This document shows, in pieces, positions 9,218 to 20,167 of a DNA stretch of 64,000 nucleotides. The DNA lies in contig JBBHKE010000049.1 of the NCBI GenBank assembly GCA_037447655.1, positions 90,774-154,773 of the forward strand, in the 5' to 3' direction. The notes beneath the pieces were generated by a model. That model worked only from the letters and a program-made list of their open reading frames with translations. It made no database searches and was not told the origin of the DNA. The stretch comes from Zygnema cylindricum (lineage: Eukaryota > Streptophyta > Zygnematophyceae > Zygnematales > Zygnemataceae). The translations under genes and the position numbers were made by a program. The first letter of the stretch is position 1; the number at the start of each line of letters is the position of its first letter.

Positions 9218-9582
9218 CTTACTTTGGGCAGCCATAACTATCAATTTACTTGACCATTTTCAGTGATTTGTTTTGCTGCGAACTCAAAGAAGTCCAAGCT
9301 ACACAAGGGTGTAGTCGGTCAGAGTTTTCGCCTGCCAGGGTGGCTGCATTTCTAAGGGAAAGTCAAAGTGGGTGAATGTGTCCAAAACTCATATTCTAAC
9401 TTTGTATTCTGTGGTGGAACTGAGCACACAAAAAGTCTTATTTCACAGGTGTGAAGCTATAATGGGTCTTTGATTGTCAAAGGGTCAGTCATTTACGTTT
9501 ATATCAACTTGGAGTCGGCACTATCTAGATAAGCTTCTTTTGGATCTGCGATTCTGTGGGCAATGGAGCACACAGAGTTTCA

Positions 9583-10892
9583 CAAGTTACCTTCAAGCTC
9601 CAAAATTGTTGGGAATGCAAGCAACTTTGCAGCTTGAGGGGGAGATAGAAAGGAGAAAAAATCACAATCTACACCCGAGGGTTTCGCCACTGAGGATGGA
9701 GGGTAGTTTAGAAGGGGACACGTTAGCGGAAGTTGTCAGCAGTAGGGTCTTATACGAGAGAGTAGAGGCACACCCATAGGTAGAGCTGGAAGTCAACATA
9801 AATCTCTAAGGAAGACCACCAGAAGCTTCGGTAGTTGTTGAGCGAAGAAAAATGGATTAGACCTTGGGGGAGCAGTTAGACCCTCACCAGAAGGCGCAGC
9901 TAACAGAAATATTGGCCTAGAACAAGCAGGTGTTTTCATGGTCAGAAACATATGTCAGAATCTACAAAGAAACCCCTTGTCAGATTGACTTAATTGACAA
10001 AACGACAACTGTTTGGCAGAAACAGTATCCTCTCAGTTTCAAGGAGAAGGAGTTCATTACAGCTAAGGTCCAAACCTTGGTAGACGTCGGATTGGTGCAG
10101 GAAAGTACTACACTCCATGGGTTTGCTTCCCCCACAGTTCTCCCTCCAAAGCATGACTCATCCGAGAAAACTGTAGATTTGATGTGATCATATTCTCAAA
10201 GACCTTTGAAGAGCACTTGGAGCACATCCAGATCGTCCTCCGAGCCCTCCAAGTAGCGGGCTTGAAATGCCACCCTAGCAAAGGTATATTTGGGGTGAAG
10301 AAAATTATTTACCTCGAACATGAGGTGACACCTAGGACTTCGGGTCCCCATATGGTCAAGGTGGCGGCCCTTGACTCTCTTCCTCCACCGCAGGACATCT
10401 CTGCCTTGCACACCTTTCTTAGCGTGGCTAACTACTATCGGAGGTAAATCCATGAGTTTAGTAGTCACGCCCAGCCCCTTAATCAGCTATTGCGGAAGGA
10501 CCAAGAATGGCAGTGGGCCGAAGAGTAACAAATATCCTTCTTGTTCTTAAAGGATGCTCTGAAACACCACCAAGTGCTCCGGATGCCAAACCACCAGAGG
10601 CCTTTCTTCCTTTACACTGATACAAGCACGTTTCGATTGGGAGCAGTTTTGGCTCAAGTTGATGACGCCGAGGCTGAGTACATGGTGGCTTATGCCAGCC
10701 GGAGCAATAACCGAGCGGAAGGGAATTATAGGAGTTAGCATGGGGAGCTCTTGGCAGCTATTTGGGCCATACAGTATTTCCGGCCTTATATGTACGGGGT
10801 CCATTTCACCCTGATTAGCGACCACTAACCACTAAAATGGATCATGGAAACTAGTAAGTTGACCGGCAAACTCGCCAGATGGGTGCTTATGA
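9583..10892 (+). pseudogene. Gypsy G1 pol, part 1: RT and RNase H, interrupted
   Basis: Starts abruptly after the L1 LTR with SYLQAPKLLGMQ, which in G2 (about 29940) follows directly on the methyltransferase domain. The RT N-terminal region (EQLDP, QVFSWSETYVRIYKETP) appears at 9860-10180, but the palm with YxDD is deleted at about 10185. There the frame jumps to IIFSKTFEEHLEHIQIVLRAL. It then continues through the connection and RNase H (PFFLYTDTSTFRLGAVLAQ, HGELLAAIWAIQYF) to about 10890, with several stops. Element D is inserted at 10893. Ty3/gypsy assignment is firm; activity is impossible. Confidence 0.8.
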
Positions 10893-11736
10893 TGTTATCA
10901 GGCAACTGCTGGTACTGATGATGAAGAAGAAGCAGCAGTAGTAGTCATTGTAGAACAAATCAAGAGAGGAAGTTTCCACAAATACCGAAGGCAAAAGAGC
11001 AACTTTGACAGACAATAACTCTGAACACAGAAACACAATAGTCCTACGAATCTACCACAATATAGATATCATAAATATGAACATTCACATAAATTTTCAC
11101 TTAATTTTGCTTTTAGATTTGTGAGATATTCATAGGTGAATTTTCATAAAAACAGAATGTACAGTTTTTCATATCATTTGTTCCTAATGAATTAAATTTA
11201 CTAAGTACTACTTCTATACACTGAAACTACACTAAGATGTATAGAGGCATTTTAGCCGTACATCTAACATTCTAACACAACAAATAATGTGAGTATACGT
11301 GTACACTGAAGGTATGTCATAAATCACATTCTTAACACTAAACAACTAATTCACTACAGACAAAATTTTGTTCTACTAAATATTTACACCGAAGTAACGA
11401 CAACGTAAAGTGATAGTGATCTAGTCATGCCTCGTCAGTATTTGTTGGCGCAGCTGTCAACCGTCCAATTAGAGGATTTGGCACCATAGATATGACTTCA
11501 TAAAGTACAGTGGTCCTGTCGAATTTCCGTACGTCCACAGAGGACATATTCACGCATTTCTCTCAAGTGACAACGTGTGTCTTAAGTGTGAATGAACACT
11601 CAACTCCCAACTTCAGTGTCACACTAATTTTTGTAAGTAATGAACCGAACTCAACCAAAAATAACTTAAGTCTTGAACAACTCTCTCTCCCTCACAGCTG
11701 AGGCATAGAGAGGACTAAAGCTTTCTAAAAACAACA
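10893..11736 (-). repeat. 3' LTR of element D
   Basis: On the plus strand it reads TGTTATCAGG... ...AAAAACAACA, so on the element strand it starts TGTTG and ends CA. CTCCCTAAAGCTTTAG just to its right is the polypurine tract on the minus strand (AAAGCTTTAGGGAG). Contains the complement of the GACTTA-type promoter motif near 11660. Confidence 0.9.
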
Positions 11737-11797
11737 CTCCCTAAAGCTTTAGACTTTGCTAGTCACTCAGTCCACATGCCTCTCTACATAACTTCAA

Positions 11798-12215
11798 TTA
11801 GGGTGTAGGTAAGGGTTTCGTCATCCTATCAGCCACCATTTGCTCATTCGGTAAATAACTCAATTTTAGGACTTTTCCCATCACCTTTTCTCTTACAAAA
11901 TGTAGCTTGATATCAATATGCTTACTCTTAAAGTGATGACTTGTATATGCAATGGCGATTGTTGCCTGATTGTCACACCAGACTATCTGTGGTCCAGATT
12001 GCATAAAGAGAAGCTCTTGGAGAAGAGACTTTACCCAAAGTAGCTCCTGGTAGACTAAACTGTTACCTTCTGAAGTTTGCTGCTCCAGCAGCAAGTTCCA
12101 CTTCTGTTCTTCAGAATGTATCGAGTGGTGGAGAGTCGGCTGGGCATATCTCCGTAGCTCGCATCGCTCCAAGTATGAATTTCGACTTCCTCTCCACCGA
12201 GAGAGAGTCTAAGAT
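11798..12215 (-). pseudogene. RNase H of element D (internally deleted)
   Basis: On the minus strand WSDASYGDMPSR (first catalytic Asp) and TCCWSSKLQKVT are followed directly by YQELLWVKSLLQELLFM. The segment AQST(M/I)E(S/A)EYMA that carries the catalytic Glu in elements C, I and N has been lost. WCDNQATIAIA (third Asp), SKHIDIKLHFVREKV and MVADRMTKPLP complete the domain. A frameshift separates the first part. The enzyme would degrade the RNA template, but this copy lacks a catalytic residue. Confidence 0.85.
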
Positions 12216-12224
12216 TTCAAGTTC

Positions 12225-13639
12225 CTACAAGATAGTGAATACTGCCTTATAGTCTGACTTCCTCGAATTTTGCAGGCTTCGGCTCAAGGCTCCAAATGTG
12301 GCTGCGATGTCCGGACGAGTATAGTTCATGAAATAGATGAGGCTTCCGATAATCTGACTGTAAAGAATGGAGGACACATAATATGTCTCCCTTGAATCCA
12401 GAAAATCATCAACCAAAACACCACCATCCGTTTTCGTACCCTCTAACTTCTGCATGAATTCCATATGGGTGGCACTCCCCTTTGCTTTTGACATGCCAAA
12501 CTTTTCTAACATGTTCTTGATTGCTTCCTTTTGAGTTAAATAAATAATTTTCGGTTTCCTGTCTCTTTCTACTTGAATTCCTAGAATATACTTAGCCTCA
12601 CCCAAGTCTTTCATTTCAAACCGAGAATCAGATATGATTTTATTTTATTAATTTCATTGATAGATTTGCTAATCAACAGCAAATCATCTACACATACTGC
12701 CACATAAATTACTCCTTCCTCACCTTGCATTACATAGACTGAGTGATCTGAACTGATCCTGGTAAACCGAAAATTGGTTAAAAACTCATATAACTTCAGG
12801 TTCCATTGTCTCGGAGCTTGTTTCAGACCATACAAGGACTTCAACAGTTTAAAGACCAAATTTTCTTTCCCTTTTTCTGCATACATTTTTGGTTGCTTCA
12901 TATAAATTACTTCTTCTAAATCACCATGCAAGAAAGTTGTCTTAACGTCCATTTGATGCAGTTCCATATCCTTTATTGCAGCAAGAGACAGCAAAACTCT
13001 AACAGTAGGAAAGAAAACCACAAGAGAGAAGGTCTTTTCATAATCAATTCCCTCTTTCTGACTAAATCCGTTTGCGACCAGTCTAGCTTTATATCTCTAA
13101 ATTGTATTATCAGGATTCAATTTTAATTTGAAGGCCCACTTACAATCGATAGCTTTCCGGTTGGGTGGGTGCTCCACAAGTTTCCAAGTTTGGGCTTCCA
13201 TAATTGACTTTATCTCATCATTTGCAGCGGAGATCCAATGATCCTTTTCAAGAACGGAAAAGGATTCCTGAATAGTAAGCGGCTCCCTTGTGCTTGCAAA
13301 AAATGCACTCTCCACTCGGTTGCCTCGAAGGCGGCTGCTTTGCATTCTTCCCCCTGGAAAATTTGACGCAAGAATTATTGGTCCCTTAGTGTTCCGCAGA
13401 GGGCGTGTAGTGATACGCGTAGCTCCGAAAGTAAGATCTGACGGCCGAGAGACATTCGTAAAAGAGGTAGAGGAAATAAAAGGAGACAGAGTAAAAGGTA
13501 CCTGCTCAATAATGATATACTTTTGTATTTTCTCATTCCTTTCAGCCGCATCCATCCTAAAAACATCCACAGGTTGACTCTTATCTTTAATCTGAATATT
13601 CCTGGCTTTTTGAAGGCATCCTCTCTGAGGATTATACAC
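12225..13639 (-). pseudogene. Reverse transcriptase of element D
   Basis: Three overlapping frames cover a copia RT: AQTWKLVEHPPNRKAIDCKW (13100-13250), then QMDVKTTFLHGDLEE and LYGLKQAPRQWNLKL (12800-12970), then CVDDLLLISKS (about 12680), where the usual YVDD tyrosine is Cys. The third part is MKDLGEAKYILGIQVERD to YTRPDIAATFGALSRSL. At least two frameshifts break it. LKQAPRQWN is characteristic of Ty1/copia. Confidence 0.9.
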
Positions 13640-13663
13640 TCTATAGCCTGCAGATTCATCATT

Positions 13664-14870
13664 TTAGCCTAAAAAGACACAAGGTACAGATTTTGGACTA
13701 AGCTTCCAATTAGGAAGATTATCCAAGATAAAGCATTTGCTAGCGAAGACTCTAAAATGACCAACATTTGGTTTTCTGCCTGTCCATACTTCATAGGGTG
13801 TCTTACCCTTAACAGCTCGGGTTTCCACGCTATTTCTGATGTTGGAAGCACAATTAAAAGCTTCCCCCAAAAACTTTGGATCCACACCCTTATCGGCCAT
13901 CATAGAGCGAGCACATTCAGTTAAAGTCCGATTAAGTCTCTCGGCCACACCGTTTTGTTCCGGTGTGTACAGAGCACTAAATTCGCGAGAGATGCCATTT
14001 TCTTTCAAGAAATCAACAAAGGCATGTGATACATACTCTCCTCCATTATCCGTCCGTAAAGCAAGAATAGATTTGTCGTGAAGTTTCTCCGCCCAGATTT
14101 TGTAGTGCTTAAAATGAGTAAAGACTTCACTCTTCTCCTTCATGAAGTATAAACAACTATACCGAGAGTAGTCGTCTGTAAAGGTGACAAAATAGCGGGT
14201 GCCACCAAGAGAGAGAACTTTGGAAGGGCCGAAGACATTAGAGTGAATAATTCCAAGGAGATCTGTGGCTCGATGATCAAAAACTTGTGGGAGGGGAAGC
14301 TTGTGAAGTTTTCCGAGAGCACAACCATCACAAAAATTAGACTCTTTTTGACCAAGCTTGACTCCCTCTATCGTATCATTCTTTATCATCTTAGTAAGTC
14401 TTTCATGATGCACATGACCAAGTCTTTTATGCCACAAAACATTATCACATAGGACACTCGAGTAAGAAAAATCAATTTTATTAGCCAGGTCCATGCGGTA
14501 CAAAAAGTTTGGGCCTCTAGTTCCTACTAAAGCTACTCTTCCATTCTTGCTCACTATTTTCTTGCCATTTTTCTGGAGAACCTCAAAGCCTTTGCTTTCA
14601 ACTACAGACGTAGAAAACATTTTTTTCTTAAACTTTGGAATATATAAGAGATCGTACATAGTTCTCTTAACAACCTTTCCATCTATCATACAATCATATC
14701 TACATTTCCTTTGGCATTTGATTCAACAGAATAGCCACAAGCATAAAAGATCTGACGTAAAGGAATTTAAGACATCTTCTTAAACTAAAACTTGTTCCAG
14801 CACATGTGTGAAGAGCTGCCGGAATCCATTATCCATCCGAGGTCCTTTTCTCCTTCCATAATGTCGAGTT
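13664..14870 (-). pseudogene. Protease end and integrase of element D
   Basis: A 341-codon frame (13664-14689) holds the GAG-pre-integrase zinc region (LWHKRLGHVHHERL, CDGCALGKLHKLP) and the integrase core. The first catalytic Asp of HSDVFGP is changed to Asn (HSNVFGP). The second (LRTDNGGEY) and the Glu (PEQNGVAERLNRT) are kept. Upstream, to 14870, LGWIMD and HVLEQ-like remnants of the aspartic protease can be read with frameshifts. Integrase would join the cDNA to the genome; the Asn change and the lost protease make this copy dead. Confidence 0.9.
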
Positions 14871-15819
14871 TGGCAAGAGCAAAGAACTCTTTGTCATCAG
14901 TTTTGGAAAATTGGTTACATCAGTTTTTTTTTCCTCGATCTTCTTCTTTTCCAATTTCGTATCCTCCGCTGAAAACGCAACAATTTTATTCGGGGGTCTT
15001 TGTGGAGTGGAAGGTCCGCAATGTCTCCATCTTTTCCAGAAGATACCTATTTCAAGAGCTTTTATATACAAAGGACAAGCTCTTAAAGAGTGACCATCAC
15101 TATAGCAATAAACACATTTCTCAAACTGAGGATTAAACTGATTCTTTTGATATCTACTTTCCCTCTGAAATTGGGCCGTGAAGGCTACAGCTGGTTTCCC
15201 AGATCCCAAAAGTGTTTGAGTGGTTTCTTCTGACAAGATAAACTGTATAGTTGTTTGCAAATTCCAAAGAGGTTTGGATAATTTTTTCATTTCATCTGAG
15301 GCTCCTTTATATTCACTAAGTAGCCCTTTTAAGAGAATCATGGCGTGATGATAAGGGGAGAAAGTCCCCCCAAAACATGCATTTTCTAACAATAACATTC
15401 AAAACAGATTAGTGTATTCCACCATGCTACCGCGTGTGTACTTATACTCATAGATTTGACCAACAATTATAATCTCATGCTGGTCACTAGCTCTAATATA
15501 AGAAGATTTCAAAGCATCCCACAAATTAGATGCCTTTGTAACATTAATATATGTCATATGCAATTCTTTTGATATTGATAAGCTTCACTAAATGCCAAGC
15601 TTCGTCATTTTTGTGATCAAACCTGGCATCAGATTCTGCCTGGGATCCATTTAACACATCAATAAGTTTCACTTGCTTGAAGTAAGACTTAACCAAATCT
15701 GTCCAATATAGATATTCACTTCCATCAAAGATTGGAATTCGTGAAGGCGGGCCCGTGAACTATTGTTATGAGGCAACTGTTGGTACTGAAGATGAAGAAG
15801 AAATAGCAGTAGTAGTCAT
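14829..15819 (-). pseudogene. Gag of element D
   Basis: The frame begins at ATG 15819 inside the 5' LTR (MTTTAISSSSSVPTV), crosses the LTR end with a stop, and continues as TGPPSRIPIFDGSEYLYW, homologous to element M Gag. The open part 14829-15398 contains KCVYCYSDGHSLRACPLY, a CX2CX4HX4C knuckle (about 15110), and then a Lys/Glu-rich region leading to the protease. Confidence 0.8.
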
Positions 15820-16607
15820 TGTAGAACAAATCAAGAGAAGAAGCTTCCACAAATACCGATGGCAAAAGAGCATTTTTGACAGACAATAACTTCAACACGG
15901 GGACACAATAGTCCTACAAATCTACCACAGTGTAGATATCATACAAAGGAACATACACATAACATTTCACTTAATTTGGATATTAGATCTGTGAGATATT
16001 CAGAGGTGAATTTTCATAAAAAGTGAATGTACAGTTTTTCATATCATTTGTTCCTAATGAATTAAATTTACTTCGTCCTACTTCTATACACTAAAATTGC
16101 ACTAAGCTCTATCGAGGCATTCCAGCCGTACATCTAACATTTTAACACAACAAATATTGTGAGTATACCTCTATACTGAAGGTATGTCATAAATCACATT
16201 CTCAACACTAAACAACTAAATCACTACAGAAAAAATTGTGTTCTACCAAATATTTACACCAAAGTTCCGACAACGTAAAGTGATAGTGATCTAGTCATGC
16301 CTTGTCAATATTTGTTGGTTTGCGGCTGTCAGCCGTCCAATTAGACGATTTGGCACCATATATGTGACTTCACGAAGTACAGTGGTCGCGCCGAATTTTT
16401 GTTCGTCCACAGAGGACATACTCAATCATTTCTCTCAAGTGAGGTCGCGTGTCCCAAGTGTGAATAAACCCTAAACTCCCAACTTCACTGTCACACTTAT
16501 TTTGGTAAGTTATGAACCGAACTCAACCAAACATAACTTAAGTCCTGAACAATCTCTCTCCCTCACAAGTGAGGCATAGAAAGGACTAATGCTTTCTAAA
16601 AACAACA
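15764..16607 (-). repeat. 5' LTR of element D
   Basis: Same ends and length as 10893-11736. On the element strand it ends CTCATAACA and is followed by ATAGTTCACGGGCCCGCC, a drifted form of the tRNA-iMet primer site that keeps GGGCCC. Confidence 0.9.
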
Positions 16608-16935
16608 GCGTATCCTATAAAAATTAGATTTCAGCATTGTTCACCGGGCAAGGGAAATCCACGGGAATGCCAATGGACTTAGCTGAAATCCCGATCCCTC
16701 TACCCTGGATTCTATCGGGGCTCTACATGATGAAGACTAGGAAATGAGTTTGGGACTCATTCGAGCATCCTCCGCCTTAATCTGGCTTCCCCCATCAAGG
16801 GGGGAATGGTCAACTTTTGCGGCAGATGTTGAGGGGCAAGCGCCCATAGGTGTCAGATAGAAGGATATCTAGAATGACTTCGAAACACTCCAATCCATCA
16901 TGCAGGGATCTCCTCTCCCTCACCTGGCTTTCGGT
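16608..16935 (+). pseudogene. Gypsy G1 pol, part 2: end of RNase H and linker
   Basis: Resumes the G1 frame beyond element D: LDFSIVH and REIHGNANGLS match DFSIVQ and GEIHENTDGLS of G2 (31590-31640). ALIWLPP and STFAADVEGQAPIG follow and match the G2 linker before integrase. It ends at about 16935 where copia element C begins. Confidence 0.75.
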
Positions 16936-16951
16936 GGATTGAAAGGTGAAG

Positions 16952-17262
16952 CATGCTAGATTGTAGATTCAAGTGCCTCCATGCACATGTGTAAGGATAA
17001 ACACCTGTTCACTAAAATAAGGAAGATTCCCACGGTATAGATAGAGTAAGTGGATGGGAGGATAGTCACCACTACTCTTGTAGGGTCAGTAGATCTGAAA
17101 GTGTTAGTAGAAGGAAAGACCTCCATAGTTACATTCTTCAATGTATTATTTATTCCGGAGCTGAACAAAAACCTCATCTCTACATCTGTATTAGATTATA
17201 AGGGTTTTGATAGTATCACTAGGAAAGGAGTCTTTACTGCTAGTTTTGAGGAGGAATTTTAA
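16952..17262 (+). pseudogene. Copia protease of element C
   Basis: IVDSSASMHMCKDKHLFTKI replaces the expected IVDSGASxHMC, so the catalytic DSG/DTG is DSS. It is followed by TTTLVGSVDLKVLVEG and FNVLFIPELNKNLISTSVLDYKGF, the usual end of the copia protease region. Stops occur before and within. Confidence 0.85.
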
Positions 17263-17333
17263 TTCACTCCTGAAAAAGGACCCAAAGGATGTTTAGGCTG
17301 AATTTAAGCAATGAAAAGAAGAAACTTTACTCT

Positions 17334-18250
17334 GTTGGTGTTCATGATATAATGTTGTGGCTTAAAGGCTTGAGCATGTGAATCTAGATAAGTTAAGAGA
17401 GATGAAAAAGATGGGAGTAGTGGAAGGGATTCAGTTGAGTGAGAGTGAGAATCTAAGTGATTGTAGTGGATGTCCTCAAGGTAAAGCACACAAGTTACCC
17501 TTCCCAAAAACTACCACCTATAAGGGAGAAAAGATCTTAGATTTAGTACACACCTATATTCGGGGACCGGCCAAAGTGCCCTCACCCGGGGGGCAGAGAT
17601 TTATAATGACTATCACCAATGATTGGTCTCGGTATTCCAAGGTGTATTTCTTGAAAAATAAGTCAGAGGCTCAGGAATGTTTTAGACAATATAAAGCATG
17701 GAGTGAAAAACTCCATGAAACCCCAATCAAGAGAGTTAGGAGTGACAATGGAGGAGAGTATACCTCTAACCAGTTTGAGGATTTTTTGAGGGAAGATAGA
17801 TTCCAACACCAAGAGACGGTTCCAGAAAACCCGAAACAGAATGGGGTAGCTGAAAGACTAAATAGGACACTACTGCTAGAAGAATGTTGTCGAACAAGAA
17901 AATAGGAAGAAGGTTTTGGGCGGAAGCAATTAACTATGCTAATTACCTCAAAAATAGAGTTCTTACTTCAGCCGCAAAAGCTAAACACCTTATGAGAGAT
18001 GGACCGGTTGAAAACCAGACATATCTCACTTAAAGGTTTTCAGCAGTCAAGTGTTCGGCCTAAAGATACAGATCAATCTAACTAGAAGTTAGATCCAAAA
18101 GAAAAACTAGGGTACTTGATAGGATATGATGAGGATGTAAGAGGATAGAGAGTTTATGATCTAAAAAGAGAAGATTTAATCTTAGTAAAACACCTAGTAG
18201 TTATGGATGAAAGAAAGTTTGTGGACCCTTTCAAGTATACAAAGTCAGTA
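17334..18250 (+). pseudogene. Copia integrase of element C
   Basis: The main frame 17378-17905 carries the zinc region (CSGCPQGKAHKLPFP) and the integrase core. The first catalytic Asp is Tyr (VHTYIRGPAKV), while RSDNGGEY and KQNGVAERLNRT keep the second Asp and the Glu. After 17905 the frame breaks. Degraded pieces NYLKNRVLTSAAKAK (about 17940) and a VSHLKVF-like stretch follow to 18250. Confidence 0.9.
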
Positions 18251-18260
18251 AAAATCAGAT

Positions 18261-19456
18261 TTGAGTCAAAAAATTCAGAAATACTTTGAGCTTCTTAACT
18301 ATCTTAGATTCAGAGAAGACAACATTCTTGCATGTACAAATCAGACCGAGAAGGACTCGGCTGCAGAAACTCTTGTGACAACTCTATCGGAAGCGGAAGA
18401 CGTGATGGAAAATGATTCGAAATCAAGGGACAGGGGAGAAGCCGAGGTTGTTCGAAAGAACCCACGACAACCATCTACAGCGGCCGAAAATTTTGAAGGG
18501 GGAAGGAGAAGTAACAAAATGTTGCAAGAAAAACGGACTTATAACAAGGTAACAAAACTCTCTCATGTGGATGAACGTCAAACTTATGGAGAGGCGATGA
18601 ATTGTCCAGAAAGGAATAGGTGGAAGACAACCGTTAATGAGGAGATGGCCTCAATCATGGCAGCGGATACTTGGGAGCTGGTGGATTGTCCACCTAACCG
18701 AAAACTAATCGGGTGTAAGTGGGTGTTCAAACTAAAAATGAACCCAAATAACACCATTGAGCGCTACAAGGCCCGGTTAGTTGCCAAAGGATTTACATAG
18801 AAAGAGGGAATTGACTACGAGGAAACCTTTATCCGGTCGTTAGATTTCCTTCCATCCGCATACTTCTCAGCCTGGCAGCAGCGGAAGACATGGAAGTGCA
18901 CCAGATGGACATCAAAACAACCTTTTTGCATGGAGAATTAGAAATAGAGATCTTCGTGCAACAACCCCAAGCATTTGTGGAGCAAGGAGAGGAGAGTAAG
19001 GTATGCCGGCTGATTAAATATCTTTATGGATTGAAACAGGCGCCCCGACAGTGGAATAGGAAGCTTGATGAGTTTCTTACCGGTCTGGGATACACCCAAA
19101 TCAGCTCAGATCACTCAATCTATGTTTTCGAAGATGAAGAAGGCGTTATTTTTATTGGAATTTATGTTGATGATTTGCTTGTTCTAAGTAAATAAATGAA
19201 GAAAATTAGTAAACTGAAAACGGATCTTAACGGGAGATTTGAGATGAAGGATATGGGAGAGGCAAGATTTATTTTGGGAATTCAAGTAAAAAGAGACCAA
19301 GAAAGAAAGATTATAAGGCTAACACAAAAGGAAATAATAGGGAACATGTTGGAAAAGTTTAAGATGGATAAGGCTAATAGTTCTACAACTCCAATAGAGT
19401 TGAAAAAGGGAAATGAGGGGAGTGTGGAAAGAGTTATAATCTTAGACAAAGAATAA
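18261..19456 (+). pseudogene. Copia reverse transcriptase of element C
   Basis: Three pieces make up the domain. 18261-18800 covers an acidic linker, then MNCPERNRWKTTVNEEM, AADTWELVDCPPNRK and CKWVFKLKMNPNNTIERYKA. 18890-19195 covers QMDIKTTFLHGELE, YGLKQAPRQWNRKLDEFL and YVDDLLVLSK. 19196-19456 covers RFEMKDMGEARFILGIQVKR. A frameshift near 18800-18890 and a stop at about 19193 break it. The catalytic YVDD is intact. Confidence 0.9.
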
Positions 19457-19469
19457 GGTTCGTAAGAAC

Positions 19470-20120
19470 ATAAGTTCATGCAGACTATTCCTTACAGGCA
19501 AGTAGTGGGAAGCCTAATCTATTTTATGAATTATACCTGTCTGGATTTGGCTGCAGCTGTAGGAGTGCTGAGTAAAAGTCTAAATGCTCCCACTAAGAGA
19601 GATTAGGGGGCAGCTAAGAGATTCCTCAGATATTTGATAGGAACTAGGGATCTATGGTTGCATTTGGGTGGAGGGAATACTGACATCACTACTTGGAGTG
19701 ATGTCAGTTATAGTGATGCTCTGAGGAGGAGATGTACTTCTGGATATGTATTGTATGTGGGTGATGGAGCTTGTTGCTAGAGTAGCAAACAATAAAAGGT
19801 TATTGCTCAGTCCACCATCGAGGCTGAGTATATGGCCTCTTGCTCTGCTGTAAAAGAATTGATGTGGGTCAAGTCTTTGCTTAGTGAGCTTGGTCACCTT
19901 AAGAGTGGTGTGCAAATTATTTTTGTGATAATCAAGCAGCAATCGCTAATGCTGCCAATCCTAAACACCATTTTAAAGCCAAACACATAGACATTAGACT
20001 CAGCTTTGTTAGAGAAAAGGTAGAAAACAAAATAATCAGTTTATAGTTTAGACCAGATAGCGAGATGGTAGCAAATATGATGACTAAACCTGTGCCTTCC
20101 CTTAAGCTTATATTCTGTAG
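19470..20120 (+). pseudogene. Copia RNase H of element C
   Basis: IPYRQVVGSLIYFMNYTCLD leads into RNase H: TWSDVSYSDALRRRCTSGY, VIAQSTIEAEYMASCSAVKE, and, after a frameshift, CDNQAAIANAANPKHHFKA and HIDIRLSFVREKVENK. Asp, Glu and Asp are all present. Several stops (about 19603, 19780, 19795 and 20045) inactivate it. It ends CGLKLKSD, just before the polypurine tract. Confidence 0.85.
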
Positions 20121-20167
20121 GGAGAAGTGTGGTCTAAAATTAAAGAGTGACTAAAAAATAAGTTGAG

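Larger units (their letters stand above)
5785..9582 (+). mobile_element. Element A: gag-only copia-type LTR retrotransposon (L1 family)
   Basis: Two copies of the same LTR (5785-6524, truncated at its 5' end, and 8396-9582, full length) flank a 1.87-kb internal region. The order is LTR, tRNA-iMet primer site, Gag frame, polypurine tract, LTR. No protease, integrase or reverse transcriptase is present. The right flank begins CAAGT, which is also the native gypsy sequence at the corresponding point of G2 (GGGCAAGTTACC), so element A sits in gypsy G1. The left duplication is lost with the LTR truncation. A deletion derivative is possible, but the long near-continuous Gag frame argues for a nonautonomous family. 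Confidence 0.75.
8396..9582 (+). repeat. 3' LTR of element A (L1 family, full length, 1187 bp)
   Basis: Begins TGTTGATATT after the polypurine tract and ends CAGAGTTTCA. The boundaries agree with the solo LTR at 47795-48931. Inside, in order: hairpin 8458-8523, palindrome AGCCATGGCT, a perfect 27-bp tandem duplication (8567-8593 and 8594-8620), an antisense tRNA-like module (8615-8690), TAGGACTTAG (9157-9166) and TATAAAAGG (9209-9217). Near its end ATGGAGCACACAGAG is the start of the LTR-encoded Gag leader. Confidence 0.9.
10893..16607 (-). mobile_element. Element D: full-length copia retrotransposon, minus strand
   Basis: Two LTRs of exactly 844 bp each (10893-11736 and 15764-16607) flank gag, protease, integrase, RT and RNase H in copia order on the minus strand. 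The LTRs differ at roughly a tenth of positions where I compared them, so the insertion is old. Gypsy G1 coding sequence stops at 10892 and resumes at 16608, showing D landed in G1. A clean 5-bp duplication is not visible (left TATGA, right GCGTA). Confidence 0.9.
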
